From: Segatella copri DSM 18205
GTDB lineage: Bacteria > Bacteroidota > Bacteroidia > Bacteroidales > Bacteroidaceae
Direction of reading: 5' to 3'
Length of the DNA: 64,000 nucleotides
Assembly: GCF_025151535.1 (NCBI RefSeq)
Contig: NZ_CP102288.1
Coordinates: 67,501-131,500 of the forward strand
Position numbers and translations under genes: made by a program. Positions 1-9,891 of this stretch are shown here, in pieces. Within the stretch, counting starts at the first letter, position 1, and each line of letters starts with the position of its first letter. The notes beneath the pieces are model-generated. The model ran no database searches. It saw nothing but the letters and a program-made list of their open reading frames with translations, and was not told where the DNA came from.

Positions 1-40
1 CGATTGTTCTGAAAAAGAGCAATCGGGCTTGCTTTTTACT
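1..40 (+). terminator. possible terminator of an upstream gene
   Basis: CGATTG and CAATCG pair around an A-rich loop, and a short T run follows at about 34-38. The upstream gene is outside the window, so this is only a plausible hairpin. Nothing else is supported in 41-119. Confidence 0.3.
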
Positions 41-119
41 CGTTTTCGCCTCTTTTATGTACGTTTTGTTGCTATTCTGTTTAATAACTGTTAAATATAT
101 GCAGATTTCTGACAAAATG

Positions 120-151
120 TTTGGTAGGGTCGGAAAAAAGTCGTACCTTTG
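120..151 (+). promoter_or_regulatory. promoter of the initiator tRNA
   Basis: TTTG at 120-123 and TACCTTTG at 144-151 are 20 bases apart, matching the Bacteroidetes -33/-7 consensus. It lies about 30 bases before the mature tRNA. Confidence 0.75.
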
Positions 152-182
152 CACTCGCAATTCAGAAATGAGTTGATTATAT

Positions 183-255
183 CGCGGTGTGGAGCAGTTG
201 GTAGCTCGCCAGGCTCATAACCTGGAGGTCGCATGTTCGAGTCCTGCCGCCGCAA
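183..255 (+). tRNA. tRNA-fMet (CAT), initiator
   Basis: The 73-base cloverleaf has acceptor arm CGCGGTG/CGCCGCA, D arm GAGC/GCTC, anticodon loop CTCATAA on stem CCAGG/CCTGG, and T loop TTCGAGT. The first base pair is a C1:A72 mismatch, the mark of bacterial initiator tRNAs. The 3' CCA is not encoded (CAA follows the discriminator A). It has its own promoter upstream and its own terminator downstream. Confidence 0.93.
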
Positions 256-260
256 CAATG

Positions 261-303
261 ATCGGGTAAGAAGTTGGTCAACAACATCTTATCCGATTTT
301 TTT
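261..303 (+). terminator. Rho-independent terminator of tRNA-fMet
   Basis: ATCGGGTAAGA pairs with TCTTATCCGAT (one G-T wobble) and a run of T follows. It ends the tRNA transcript before the promoter of the next gene. Confidence 0.8.
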
Positions 304-334
304 GTGCCCTAATTTATTAATTTAACATTAAATA

Positions 335-366
335 TTTGTTTAATTCGAATTAAAGTGCTACTTTTG
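335..366 (+). promoter_or_regulatory. promoter of the TetR gene
   Basis: TTTG at 335-338 and TACTTTTG at 359-366 with a 20-base spacer. The expected transcript starts near 372, leaving about 40 bases of leader before the ATG at 414. Confidence 0.75.
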
Positions 367-413
367 CACAATAATATTTTATGTGCAATTAATAAAAAAG
401 GAAGGGCTTCAAT

Positions 414-1010
414 ATGTCAGTATCCAAAACAAGACAAAAACTGGTAGATGTCGCACGACAACTCTTTGCCAAGAATGGTATAGCAAATACTACAATGAAT
501 GATATTGCTGTAGCTTCTGGTAAGGGAAGACGTACGCTTTATACTTATTTCAGTAGGAAGGAGGATGTCTATTACGCGGTGATAGAATCAGAGTTGGAGC
601 GTCTTTCGGACAAGTTGGACGAGGTTGCTAATTGCAAGATGCGTCCACAGGATAAAATCATCGAGCTTATCTATACTCACCTCAGTATGATCAAGGAAAC
701 GGTTGTAAGAAACGGTAACCTCCGTGCTGAGTTCTTCCGTAACATCTGGATGGTTGAGAAGGCGAGAAAAAACTTCGATGAAGACGAAATAGAGATTCTC
801 AGAAGGATTTATGCCGAAGGAAGAGAAGACGGTGAGTTTGATATTGATAACATCGATCTGGTGGCCGATATTACTCACTATTGTATCAAAGGTCTCGAGG
901 TTCCATTTATCTATGGACGTTTGGGCCATGGCATGAATGTGGAGTCGAGCAAACCTCTGGTTGCCAAGGTGGTTTATGGTGCCTTGGGAAAGTCGGGCTT
1001 GAAACTCTAG
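414..1010 (+). CDS. TetR/AcrR family transcriptional regulator
   Basis: A 198-residue protein. Its first ~50 residues form the TetR DNA-binding domain: the helix-turn-helix stretch includes ANTTMNDIA, then ASGKGRRTLYTYFSRKEDVYY. The rest is an all-helical ligand-binding and dimerisation domain that names no ligand. A good promoter lies 48 bases upstream. fabG follows 52 bases downstream on the same strand, so the protein may control itself and the fatty-acid gene; this is inferred from position only. No clear operator palindrome was seen in the leader. Confidence 0.9.
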   Translation: MSVSKTRQKLVDVARQLFAKNGIANTTMNDIAVASGKGRRTLYTYFSRKEDVYYAVIESELERLSDKLDEVANCKMRPQDKIIELIYTHLSMIKETVVRNGNLRAEFFRNIWMVEKARKNFDEDEIEILRRIYAEGREDGEFDIDNIDLVADITHYCIKGLEVPFIYGRLGHGMNVESSKPLVAKVVYGALGKSGLKL

Positions 1011-1062
1011 ATAAAAGATAGAAAAAACGTAACTAATTGATAATTAATTAAATAAGAAAGAA

Positions 1063-1821
1063 ATGGGATTATTAAGTGGTAAAACAGCCCTTGTAACAGG
1101 TGCTGCTCGCGGCATCGGTAAGGCTGTCGCTATGAAGTTCGCCTCTGAAGGCGCTAACATCGCATTTACAGACCTCGTACTCAACGACGATATGGCTGCC
1201 GGTTTGGAAGCTACTCGTAAGGAGATTGAGGCTCTTGGTGTAACCTGTCGTGCTTATGCTGGTAATGCAGCAGATTTCGAGGAGACACAGAAGACAGTTA
1301 AGCAGATTCATGAGGACTTCGGTTCTATCGATATCCTGGTTAACAATGCAGGTATCACCAAGGACGGTTTGATGCTCCGTATGAGCGAGGCTCAGTGGGA
1401 TGCTGTTCTGAATGTAAACTTGAAGTCAGCCTTCAACTTCATTCATGCTTGCTCTCCAATCATGCTTCGTCAGCGTGGTGGTTCTATCATCAACATGGCT
1501 TCTGTAGTAGGTGTTCATGGTAATGCAGGTCAGTGCAACTATGCAGCTTCTAAGGCTGGTATGATTGCTTTGGCTAAGTCTATCGCTCAGGAGTTGGGTC
1601 CTAAGGGCGTACGCGCTAATGCGGTAGCTCCTGGTTTCATCGAGACTGCAATGACTGCACAGTTGCCTGAGGAAATCCGCAAGGATTGGATGCAGAAGAT
1701 TCCATTGCGTCGTGGTGGTCAGACTGAGGATATCGCAAATGTTTGTCTCTTCCTCGCTTCCGACTTGTCTAGCTATGTAAGCGGTCAGGTTATTCAGATC
1801 GACGGTGGTATGAACATGTAA
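1063..1821 (+). CDS. fabG: 3-oxoacyl-[acyl-carrier-protein] reductase FabG
   Basis: A 252-residue short-chain dehydrogenase/reductase of normal FabG length. The NADPH-binding motif TGAARGIG is at residues 12-19, NNAG follows near 94, and the catalytic triad is Ser147, Tyr160, Lys164 (YAASK). It reduces 3-oxoacyl-ACP to 3-hydroxyacyl-ACP in cytoplasmic fatty-acid elongation. SDR enzymes are hard to assign by motif alone, but the overall sequence and the C-terminal SGQVIQIDGGMNM are typical of FabG. It lies between a TetR gene and a pseudouridine synthase gene, which follows after 28 bases. Confidence 0.9.
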   Translation: MGLLSGKTALVTGAARGIGKAVAMKFASEGANIAFTDLVLNDDMAAGLEATRKEIEALGVTCRAYAGNAADFEETQKTVKQIHEDFGSIDILVNNAGITKDGLMLRMSEAQWDAVLNVNLKSAFNFIHACSPIMLRQRGGSIINMASVVGVHGNAGQCNYAASKAGMIALAKSIAQELGPKGVRANAVAPGFIETAMTAQLPEEIRKDWMQKIPLRRGGQTEDIANVCLFLASDLSSYVSGQVIQIDGGMNM

Positions 1822-1849
1822 TCTCTCGGCAACGTTTTGTTGATAAAAC

Positions 1850-2518
1850 ATGCAGGTAGTTTACGAAGACAACCATATAATCATAGTCTCTAAGAGAAGT
1901 GGCGAAATCGTACAGGGCGACAAGACCGGCGACGAACCTCTCTCGGAGACTGTGAAACAGTACATCAAGGAGAAGTATCACAAGCCGGGAAATGTATTCC
2001 TCGGGGTGGTGCATCGCCTTGACCGTCCTGTTTCGGGTTTGGTCGTATTTGCCAAGACTTCTAAGGCATTGAGCCGTCTGAACAATATGTTCCGGGATGG
2101 CGAAGTTCACAAAACCTATTGGGCAATCGTGAAGAACATGCCAAAGGAACCTGAGGCTACGCTCACCCATTGGATTGTAAGAAATGAAAAGCAGAATAAG
2201 AGCTATGCTTACGACCATGAGGTGAAGAACTCGAAGAAAGCGATATTGAAGTATAAGGTGATAGGTCATACAGACCATTATACACTTCTGGAGGTGAACT
2301 TGATGACGGGTCGTCATCATCAGATAAGATGCCAGCTTGCCAAGATGGGATGTCCTATCAAGGGAGATCTGAAATACGGTTCTCCACGTAGCAATGCAGA
2401 TGGCAGTATTTCTCTCCTTTCACACAGAGTAGAATTTGTTCATCCTGTGTCTAAAGAAACAATAGTAGCAGAGGCTCCGCTGCCGGATGATAATCTTTGG
2501 CGGGCTATTGCACACTAA
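1850..2518 (+). CDS. RluA-family RNA pseudouridine synthase
   Basis: A 222-residue protein with the RluA catalytic motif HRLDRPVSG at residues 55-63; Asp58 is the expected nucleophile. It converts uridine to pseudouridine in rRNA or tRNA, but the target cannot be read from the sequence. It begins directly with the catalytic domain and lacks the N-terminal S4 domain of RluC and RluD, placing it in the short RluA-like group. The next gene, tamB, starts within about 12-18 bases of its stop codon, so the two are probably co-transcribed. Confidence 0.88.
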   Translation: MQVVYEDNHIIIVSKRSGEIVQGDKTGDEPLSETVKQYIKEKYHKPGNVFLGVVHRLDRPVSGLVVFAKTSKALSRLNNMFRDGEVHKTYWAIVKNMPKEPEATLTHWIVRNEKQNKSYAYDHEVKNSKKAILKYKVIGHTDHYTLLEVNLMTGRHHQIRCQLAKMGCPIKGDLKYGSPRSNADGSISLLSHRVEFVHPVSKETIVAEAPLPDDNLWRAIAH

Positions 2519-2529
2519 CTCAAAAATCC

Positions 2530-5500
2530 ATGCTTATGAAGAGGTATGCGAAATGGGCAGGAATCACGGTGTTGACTCCATTGGTGCTCATCTTGTTGTT
2601 ATCCATTCTGCTTTATCTGCCACCTGTTCAGAATTGGGCGGTAAAGCAAGTGGCTGCTTATGCCTCAGAGTCGACGGGTATGGATATTTCGGTAAAGCAA
2701 GTACGCCTCGTCTTCCCTCTGAAACTGGGAGTGGAAGGCGTAAAGGTACTTCAGCCAATCGACTCACTCAAGAATTCCCCAAACTTGGCTTTAAGAAATA
2801 AGAGAGATACCGTTGCCGACATCCAGAAGATAGTGGTAGACGTACAGTTGTTGCCTCTTTTCGAAAGTCAAGTCATGGTGGATGAACTCAATTTCACCCA
2901 GATGAAGGTGAATACCACTAATTTTATTCACGAAGCCAGAATCAAGGGCAATGTAGGTAATCTGCGCCTGAAGGCTCATGGCATTGACCTCGGAAAGGAG
3001 AAGGTGAGGGTGAATCATGCCCTGTTGGCTGATGCCCGACTCTCGGTAGAACTGAGCGATACTGTGCCGCCGGATACTACGCCTAGTACCAATTTCTGGA
3101 AGGTGAATATCGAAAAACTGAAACTGAAGAACACTGATTTCGTATTACACATGCCTGGAGATACCCTCCAGGTGAATGCTTATTTTGGAGATGCGGTGGC
3201 GCAGACTACCTATCTCGACCTTTATAAAGGACTTTATCAGATAGGTCATCTTGACTGGAAGAAGGGCAAGGTGAACTATGACCAGAACTATATCCGTCCG
3301 GTATCGGGCATGGACTTTAACCATATCGCCCTGGCGGCCCTGACTTTAAAGGCAGACTCTTTCTATTATTGCGATTCGAAGATAGATGTCAAGATTCGTG
3401 AAGCTCAGTTTAAGGAGAAAAGCGGTTTGCAGGTAGACCAGCTCTATGGCAGATTTGTGATGGATTCCGTGAAACTGCAGTTGCCTGATATCTGTCTCCG
3501 TACCCCATACTCCCAGTTGCAGGCAACGGTGGATATGGATATGAATGCCTTTGATGAGGTGAAACCTGGCAAGTTGATGGCACAGCTGAAGGGAGCTTTG
3601 GGCCGTTCAGACCTGTTCCTCTTTGCAGGCGATGCCTTCCCAAGCGCCATGAAGAAGAAATGGCCATTCTATCCGATGAAGATAGAAGGTTCGTTCAAGG
3701 GAAATATGCAGCAGGCATCTTTCTCGGGCTTGAAACTGTCGCTGCCTACAGCCTTCGAACTGAGTGCTGATGGAAAATTGGGTAACCTGACGGATATGAA
3801 CCGTCTGAAGGCAAATGTAGATCTGAACGCCCGTACCTATCATCTGGATTTCATTACCGCCATGCTTGACCCTTCTCTGATGCAGGAGATACGTGTGCCT
3901 AGCGGTATCGGAATCCGTGGTAACATTCAGGCAGACGGCTCCAGATATGCTACCCGACTCGCCATTACCGAAGGTCGTGGCAGGATGAGGGTAGATGCCA
4001 AGATAGATGTGAAGACCCGGAAAGACGGCAGTATCGATATGAACCGTCTGGCTTATCAGGCTAAGATTCAGGCGCACAACATCCTGGCAAAGCATTTCCT
4101 GCCAAAACAGGATTTGCATTCTTTCACCGGCTCATTGGAGGCGAAGGGTGTGGGAACTGATGTCCTCTCTCCTCGTACCCGATTGCAGGCTAAGGCACAG
4201 GTAAACCGGATTCAGTATGGCAAATACAAACTGGATCATGTATTGGCAGTGGCTCACGTTGCTAATGGTAAGGTGCATGCCGATATCGACAGCAAGAACC
4301 AGTATCTTACGGGACTCGTCAGCCTTGATGCACTTACGAATTCCAAGAAACTGGAGGCTACCCTGGTGGCAGATGTCCGCGATGTGAATCTTTATTCGTT
4401 AGAGGTAACGAAGGCACCGATGCGCCTGTCGCTCTGCGGTCACATGGATATCAGGTCCGACCTGAAGGACAGTCACGACATCATGGCTTCGATGAGTGAT
4501 ATTACGGTTCGTACGGCAGAAAAGAATTACCGTCCGGTGGATGTTGACGCTGATGTCTTTACCCGCAGAGATACCACGCACGCAGTCATCGATTGCGGCG
4601 ACTTCCATCTCAACATGGATGTACACGGAGGCTATAAGCAGTTGGTGAGCCGTTTTTCCGGATTGCAGAAAGAATTGGCTCATCAGCTTAGGAACCATCA
4701 TATCGACCAGGTGAAGATTCGCAGTCAGTTCCCTTTCGGTCATGTTTATCTTACCACAGGAAAGGACAATTTCATTTCCCGTTTCATCGCTTACTGCGGT
4801 TATGATTTCAAGGCGGTGGATATGAAGATGACCATGTCGCCTGTAACAGGTGTCAATGGTTATCTCAACATCGATTCACTGGTAGCGAGTGGCATGCAGT
4901 TGGATACGATCCGTGCCTTGGTGAAGACTGAGGGCGATACCATCCGCTATGCAGCACGTGTTCAGAACAACAAGCATAATCCTCAGTATGTGTTCCGTGC
5001 ACAGGTAGAGGGCGAACTGCAGGAGAAGGGTTCCAATATCGATGCCCGCATCTATGATGCCAAAAACAGATTGGGTGTAGATGTGGGTCTGGAGGCGCTG
5101 TTGCTGGAAAACGGCGTGAAGATTTCGCTCATCGATACCCATCCTGTCCTGGGGTACAAGAAGTTTACTGCCAACGATGACAACTATCTGATGTTGGGCA
5201 ATGACGACCGTGTTTCAGCCAATCTGATTCTGAAGGCAGCCAATGGCATGGGTATCCGCATATACAGCAATGATGAAAACGAAGAAGCGCTGCAGGATCT
5301 TACGGTGAGCATGAGCCAGTTTAATCTGGATAAAGTGCTCAGCGTGATTCCTTATATGCCTGACATCTCGGGTATTCTTGACGGCGACTTCCATATTATC
5401 CAGACCAAGGATGAACTCTCGGTTTCTTCTAATCTGAACATCGACAATATGGTTTACGAAAAGTGTCCGATGGGAGATGTCGGTACTGAATTCGTTTACA

Positions 5501-7296
5501 TGCCAAAGAGCGACGGTTCTCATTATGTAGATGGTTTCCTCAATTATGATGGCGAAGAAGTAGCTACCGTAAAGGGTACTTACAAGTCGGAAGGAAACGG
5601 TTATCTCGATGCCGAAGTGGGTATGGAGAAGTTGCCTCTGCATTTTGTCAACGGTTTTGTTCCTGACCAGATTATGGGGCTGAAGGGATATGGCGAAGGA
5701 AAACTGAGTTTGAAGGGAGCCTTGAGCCAGTTGGATGTAGAGGGCGAAGTATATCTGGATTCGGCTTATCTCGTCAGTGTGCCGTATGGCATCACGATGC
5801 GTTTTGCCAACGATCCTGTCCGTATCATAGACAGCAAGTTGCTCTTCGAAAACTTCATGATGTATGCCAACAATGAGAGTCCGCTCAATATCCAGGGCAG
5901 TCTCGACTTTACGAATATAGAGAAAATGATGCTCGATATCCGGATGAGAGCACAGAACTTCCTGCTGATTGATGCCAAGGAGAATGCCCGTTCCGAGGCT
6001 TTCGGCAAGGCGTATGTCAACTTCTTTGGAGCGATGCGCGGACCGGTAAGCAATCTGAAGATGCAGGGTAAGCTGGATGTCCTCGGCAATACGGATATGA
6101 CGTATGTGCTGAAAGAATCGGAACTGACTACTGATACGCAGCTCGATGAGCTGGTGAAGTTTACGAATTTCAAGAGTGGCAAGCCTGTCGTTGTCGAGCG
6201 TCCGGCACTGGAAGGATTGAACATGATGTTGGGCATGTCGATAGACGAGTCGGCTCATATCCTCTGTGCTTTGAATGCCGACCAGACCAACTACATCGAC
6301 CTGATGGGCGGTGGTGATCTGACGATGACTTACAATTCGGTTGATGGCATCGGCATCACGGGCAAGTATACCCTGAACAATGGCAAGATGAAATATTCGC
6401 TGCCTATCATTCCGCTCAAGACGTTTGATATCCAGGACGGCAGCTACATAGAGTTTAACGGCGATCCGTTCAACCCGACCCTGAACATCACGGCAACAGA
6501 GAATGTCAGGACAACGGTAAACGAGGGACAGGGAACCGGCCGCTCGGTGGATTTCATTTGTGGCGTAAAACTCTCGCAGACATTGAATAAGCCAGGCATC
6601 CAGTTTATCGTTTCCTCACCAAACGATGCCACCTTGCAGGATGAACTGAACACGATGAGTATTGAAGAGCGGGGTAAGATAGCCATTACGATGCTGGCTT
6701 CAGGCATGTATCTTGCCAACGGAAATACCAATTCGTTCTCCATGAACAGTGCCTTGACCTCATTCCTCAACTCAGAGATCAATAATATTGCAGGTTCAGC
6801 GATGCGTTCTGTGGGTGTGGATGTCGGTATGTCGGTAGATAACTCCACCAATGCAGCAGGTGGCATGCACACCGATTACAACTTTAAGTTTGCCAAACGG
6901 TTCTTCAACAACCGCTTGAGTTTCAGTGTGGGCGGCAAGGTTTCTACCGGTGCAGAAATGGAGAATGCAGCCAACAATGATGATGTATTCTTCAACAATA
7001 TCGAATTGCAGTACCGGCTCAACGAAGGTGCGAGCCAATATATCCGTGCCTTCTACAACAACAATACCTACGATTGGCTCGAAGGTTTGATAGGTGAGTA
7101 TGGTGTCGGTTTCAAATGGCAGAGAAAGTTGCAGCATTTCAAGGACATCTTCCGTTTCAAGACCGATAAGCAGCAGATTCCTGCAGCCCCAATGGAGAAG
7201 AATCCTGCGGTGAAGAAGAGTACGAACGAAAAGAAGGATACGATGGAGAAATCCAGAACAAAGGACTTTGACCCATTGAAACTTAACGAAAAGTAA
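2530..7296 (+). CDS. tamB: TamB-like translocation/assembly module protein
   Basis: A very large envelope protein of about 1,588 residues. A single N-terminal membrane anchor (LVLILLLSILLYLPP) is followed by a long periplasmic beta-rich body and a C-terminal TamB (DUF490) region. TamB proteins form a hydrophobic groove between inner and outer membrane and are linked to lipid transport and outer-membrane protein assembly. A TTG at 2497 would extend the frame into rluA; I prefer ATG 2530, or ATG 2536 (MKRYAKWAG), because the positively charged anchor starts there. The stop codon overlaps the start of the next gene by one base, giving strong translational coupling to its BamA-type partner. The tail after about residue 1,560 is Lys-rich and unstructured. 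Confidence 0.88.
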   Translation: MLMKRYAKWAGITVLTPLVLILLLSILLYLPPVQNWAVKQVAAYASESTGMDISVKQVRLVFPLKLGVEGVKVLQPIDSLKNSPNLALRNKRDTVADIQKIVVDVQLLPLFESQVMVDELNFTQMKVNTTNFIHEARIKGNVGNLRLKAHGIDLGKEKVRVNHALLADARLSVELSDTVPPDTTPSTNFWKVNIEKLKLKNTDFVLHMPGDTLQVNAYFGDAVAQTTYLDLYKGLYQIGHLDWKKGKVNYDQNYIRPVSGMDFNHIALAALTLKADSFYYCDSKIDVKIREAQFKEKSGLQVDQLYGRFVMDSVKLQLPDICLRTPYSQLQATVDMDMNAFDEVKPGKLMAQLKGALGRSDLFLFAGDAFPSAMKKKWPFYPMKIEGSFKGNMQQASFSGLKLSLPTAFELSADGKLGNLTDMNRLKANVDLNARTYHLDFITAMLDPSLMQEIRVPSGIGIRGNIQADGSRYATRLAITEGRGRMRVDAKIDVKTRKDGSIDMNRLAYQAKIQAHNILAKHFLPKQDLHSFTGSLEAKGVGTDVLSPRTRLQAKAQVNRIQYGKYKLDHVLAVAHVANGKVHADIDSKNQYLTGLVSLDALTNSKKLEATLVADVRDVNLYSLEVTKAPMRLSLCGHMDIRSDLKDSHDIMASMSDITVRTAEKNYRPVDVDADVFTRRDTTHAVIDCGDFHLNMDVHGGYKQLVSRFSGLQKELAHQLRNHHIDQVKIRSQFPFGHVYLTTGKDNFISRFIAYCGYDFKAVDMKMTMSPVTGVNGYLNIDSLVASGMQLDTIRALVKTEGDTIRYAARVQNNKHNPQYVFRAQVEGELQEKGSNIDARIYDAKNRLGVDVGLEALLLENGVKISLIDTHPVLGYKKFTANDDNYLMLGNDDRVSANLILKAANGMGIRIYSNDENEEALQDLTVSMSQFNLDKVLSVIPYMPDISGILDGDFHIIQTKDELSVSSNLNIDNMVYEKCPMGDVGTEFVYMPKSDGSHYVDGFLNYDGEEVATVKGTYKSEGNGYLDAEVGMEKLPLHFVNGFVPDQIMGLKGYGEGKLSLKGALSQLDVEGEVYLDSAYLVSVPYGITMRFANDPVRIIDSKLLFENFMMYANNESPLNIQGSLDFTNIEKMMLDIRMRAQNFLLIDAKENARSEAFGKAYVNFFGAMRGPVSNLKMQGKLDVLGNTDMTYVLKESELTTDTQLDELVKFTNFKSGKPVVVERPALEGLNMMLGMSIDESAHILCALNADQTNYIDLMGGGDLTMTYNSVDGIGITGKYTLNNGKMKYSLPIIPLKTFDIQDGSYIEFNGDPFNPTLNITATENVRTTVNEGQGTGRSVDFICGVKLSQTLNKPGIQFIVSSPNDATLQDELNTMSIEERGKIAITMLASGMYLANGNTNSFSMNSALTSFLNSEINNIAGSAMRSVGVDVGMSVDNSTNAAGGMHTDYNFKFAKRFFNNRLSFSVGGKVSTGAEMENAANNDDVFFNNIELQYRLNEGASQYIRAFYNNNTYDWLEGLIGEYGVGFKWQRKLQHFKDIFRFKTDKQQIPAAPMEKNPAVKKSTNEKKDTMEKSRTKDFDPLKLNEK

Positions 7297-9701
7297 TGAG
7301 CGATATGAAACAGCAGAACAGGTTATACCTTATTATATATGTGGCAGCATTGCTGATGTTGTCGGGGCAGCTCATAACGGGTTGCTCTTCAACCAGTGCA
7401 CTGAAAGAAGACGAGCAGCTGTTTACGGGTCTGGTACCTATCGAGTATAAGAACTACGAGAAGGGAGCTTATGCTGATTCTACCATCACCGAGATGGAGT
7501 ATGCCCTGGCTTCGGCTCCGAACGGTGCCTTGTTCGGGAGCAGCTATTACCGCACGCCGTTCCCTGTGCGCCTGTGGATATGGAATGCTTTCTCTCAGTC
7601 GGATGGAGCACTGGCTAAGTGGATAACCAAGGTATTCGGTTCCAAACCTAAGCTGATGGCGAATGTGAATCCGCAGCTCCGTGCCCAGGTAGCCGAGCAT
7701 CAGCTCGATAAATATGGGTATTTTAACGGTAAGGTGACTTATGATGTGCTGACACAGAGCAATCCGAAGAAGGCGAAGGTTGCCTATCAGGTAGACTTCG
7801 GTCATCTCTGGACGCTTGATTCTATGGCTTATCTCAACTTCCCAGCCAAGAGCAAGCAGTTTATAGATGCTTCCATGAACAAGGCGCTCATACGGAAGGG
7901 GAGTCCTTTCAATGTCTCCAACATGGAATCGGAACGTCAGCGTATCACCCGTCTGTTCCGCAACAGGGGCTATTATTTCTATCAGAATAGTTATGCTTCT
8001 TATCTTGCCGATACCGTGAATGTGCCCGGCAAGGTGCAGTTGCGGCTGATGATGGCAGACAGCGTGGACGATAGGGCTACCCGACAGTGGTATATCGGAA
8101 AGATTCATGTTAATTTCAGAAAGCAGTATATGGAGGAGTTGAAGGATTCCTTTATGCGCAGCTATCTGAGTTTCCATTATAATGGAAGAAAGATGCCGAT
8201 ACGTCCGGGCATCGTTTTGCAGAGTCTGCGCCTGCGTCCCCGTGAACTGTATCGGGTACGTACCGAGGAACGTGCCAAGACCGGACTCCAGGAGATGGGA
8301 CTCTTCAGCTATTCCAGCATCCAGTTCACTCCCCGTTCGGTGCAGACCTTAGATAGTCTGGGCAATGTAGTATATCGTGATACCTTGGATGCCAATATCG
8401 ATCTGGTATTCGACAAGCCATACGATTTCTATGTCGAGGCAAATGCCCGCGGTAAAACGACCGGTAGAGTAGGACCGGAGTTGGTAGTGGGTCTTACCAA
8501 GCGCAATGCTTTTCATGGAGGCGAGAAACTTACTGTCAACCTGCATGGTTCGCATGAGTGGCAAACCATCAGTCAGGCTGGTGGAGGTTCTACCCGCATC
8601 AATTCCTATGAATACGGATCGGATGTTTCCGTAGAGTTCCCTCGCATCATCACGCCTTGGAATATGTTCAGAACGATGGAGCAGAATGAGCGCAGATACC
8701 GTGCCGGGCATATGCCTACCAAATATCGGGGTGTGCCAACTACTACCATCAAGGCTTCGATGAATGTGCTGAACAGAGCCAGCTATTTCCGACGTCATGT
8801 GGCAGCGGGCGAGTTAACCTATGCGTGGTCTACCTCTTACCAGCATCAGCATTCTTTCAGTCCGCTGATTCTCTCTTATGAGTTTATGAACAGCCGCACT
8901 GCCGCATTCGATAGCATCCTCGCCCTGCATCCTTATCTTCAGATATCGATGCGCGACCAGTTTGTGCCTAAGATGAGTTACACCTATACTTATCGCAGTC
9001 CGCGCCGTTACCGCCATCCTATCACCTGGTCAACCACCATCAGCGAGGCAGCCAATATCCTTTCGCTCGGTTACATGGCGGCCGGAAAGGGATGGAATGA
9101 GAAAGACAAGAAGATGTTCAAGAATCCGTTTGCTCAGTTTCTGAAACTGGAGACTGATTTCGTGAAATATTGGCGTATCACCCAGGATGGTACGCTGGTG
9201 GGACATGTCAATGCCGGCATTATCTGGAGTTATGGCAATGCCGAGAATGCTCCTTATTATGAGCAGTTCTATATCGGTGGTGCCAACAGTGTGCGAGCCT
9301 TTAATGTGCGGAGTATCGGACCGGGCAGATACCAGCCTACCAACAGCAAGTATTCGTATATCGACCAGACGGGCGACATCAAGTATCTGATGAATCTGGA
9401 ATACCGTCAGAAGGTATGGGGCGATCTCTATGGAGCTCTTTTCCTGGATGCAGGTAATGTGTGGACCTTACGCAACCATGAGTACAGTCCGCTCGGCAAG
9501 TTTGATGTAGACAAGTTTTTCCGGCAGTTGGCGGTAGGCACCGGTGTCGGTGTGCGTTATGACATGGGTATGTTTGTGATACGTGTCGACTGGGGTATCG
9601 GTCTGCACGTTCCTTACGATACCGGCAAGAATGGCATCTATAACATCCGACGGTTCAAGGATGCCCAGAGTCTGCATTTCGCTGTGGGTTATCCTTTCTA
9701 G
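7296..9701 (+). CDS. tamL: TamL, lipoprotein BamA/TamA-family outer-membrane protein
   Basis: 801 residues. A lipoprotein signal peptide ends in ITGC with Cys30 as the lipidation site. POTRA-like repeats follow, then a C-terminal 16-strand barrel of the bacterial surface antigen (Omp85) family, with the conserved GGANSVRAF near residue 664 and a final aromatic residue (GYPF). Omp85 proteins insert or export proteins at the outer membrane. Bacteroidetes encode a lipidated TamA counterpart, TamL, beside tamB. The adjacency here, with a TAATG overlap, supports that name. The lipid anchor distinguishes it from proteobacterial TamA. Confidence 0.87.
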   Translation: MSDMKQQNRLYLIIYVAALLMLSGQLITGCSSTSALKEDEQLFTGLVPIEYKNYEKGAYADSTITEMEYALASAPNGALFGSSYYRTPFPVRLWIWNAFSQSDGALAKWITKVFGSKPKLMANVNPQLRAQVAEHQLDKYGYFNGKVTYDVLTQSNPKKAKVAYQVDFGHLWTLDSMAYLNFPAKSKQFIDASMNKALIRKGSPFNVSNMESERQRITRLFRNRGYYFYQNSYASYLADTVNVPGKVQLRLMMADSVDDRATRQWYIGKIHVNFRKQYMEELKDSFMRSYLSFHYNGRKMPIRPGIVLQSLRLRPRELYRVRTEERAKTGLQEMGLFSYSSIQFTPRSVQTLDSLGNVVYRDTLDANIDLVFDKPYDFYVEANARGKTTGRVGPELVVGLTKRNAFHGGEKLTVNLHGSHEWQTISQAGGGSTRINSYEYGSDVSVEFPRIITPWNMFRTMEQNERRYRAGHMPTKYRGVPTTTIKASMNVLNRASYFRRHVAAGELTYAWSTSYQHQHSFSPLILSYEFMNSRTAAFDSILALHPYLQISMRDQFVPKMSYTYTYRSPRRYRHPITWSTTISEAANILSLGYMAAGKGWNEKDKKMFKNPFAQFLKLETDFVKYWRITQDGTLVGHVNAGIIWSYGNAENAPYYEQFYIGGANSVRAFNVRSIGPGRYQPTNSKYSYIDQTGDIKYLMNLEYRQKVWGDLYGALFLDAGNVWTLRNHEYSPLGKFDVDKFFRQLAVGTGVGVRYDMGMFVIRVDWGIGLHVPYDTGKNGIYNIRRFKDAQSLHFAVGYPF

Positions 9702-9802
9702 GTTTAGACTGGGAGATGTGTCCGGAAATAAGTCTGATATGTGTTACAGATAGTGCATAAAAGAACAAAAATTGATATTAATCAAAAAAAAAGTAGGAAA
9801 AC

Positions 9803-9835
9803 TTGCGGTTAACTGCATTTTTTTTGTTACTTTTG
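9803..9835 (+). promoter_or_regulatory. promoter of the nucleotidyltransferase gene
   Basis: TACTTTTG at 9828-9835 is a full -7 element. A TTG at 9803-9805 may be the -33 element, with a slightly long spacer of 22 bases. The rest of 9702-9891 shows nothing else. Confidence 0.55.
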
Positions 9836-9891
9836 CATCGTTATTTTTTAAATAACTATATCAACTATTAATAAATAAAAGTATAGACAAA

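Noticed and set aside
5215..6258. 347-codon frame on the minus strand opposite tamB
   Set aside because: It mirrors the coding strand of tamB, has no signal peptide or family motif and no promoter. A shadow of the real gene.
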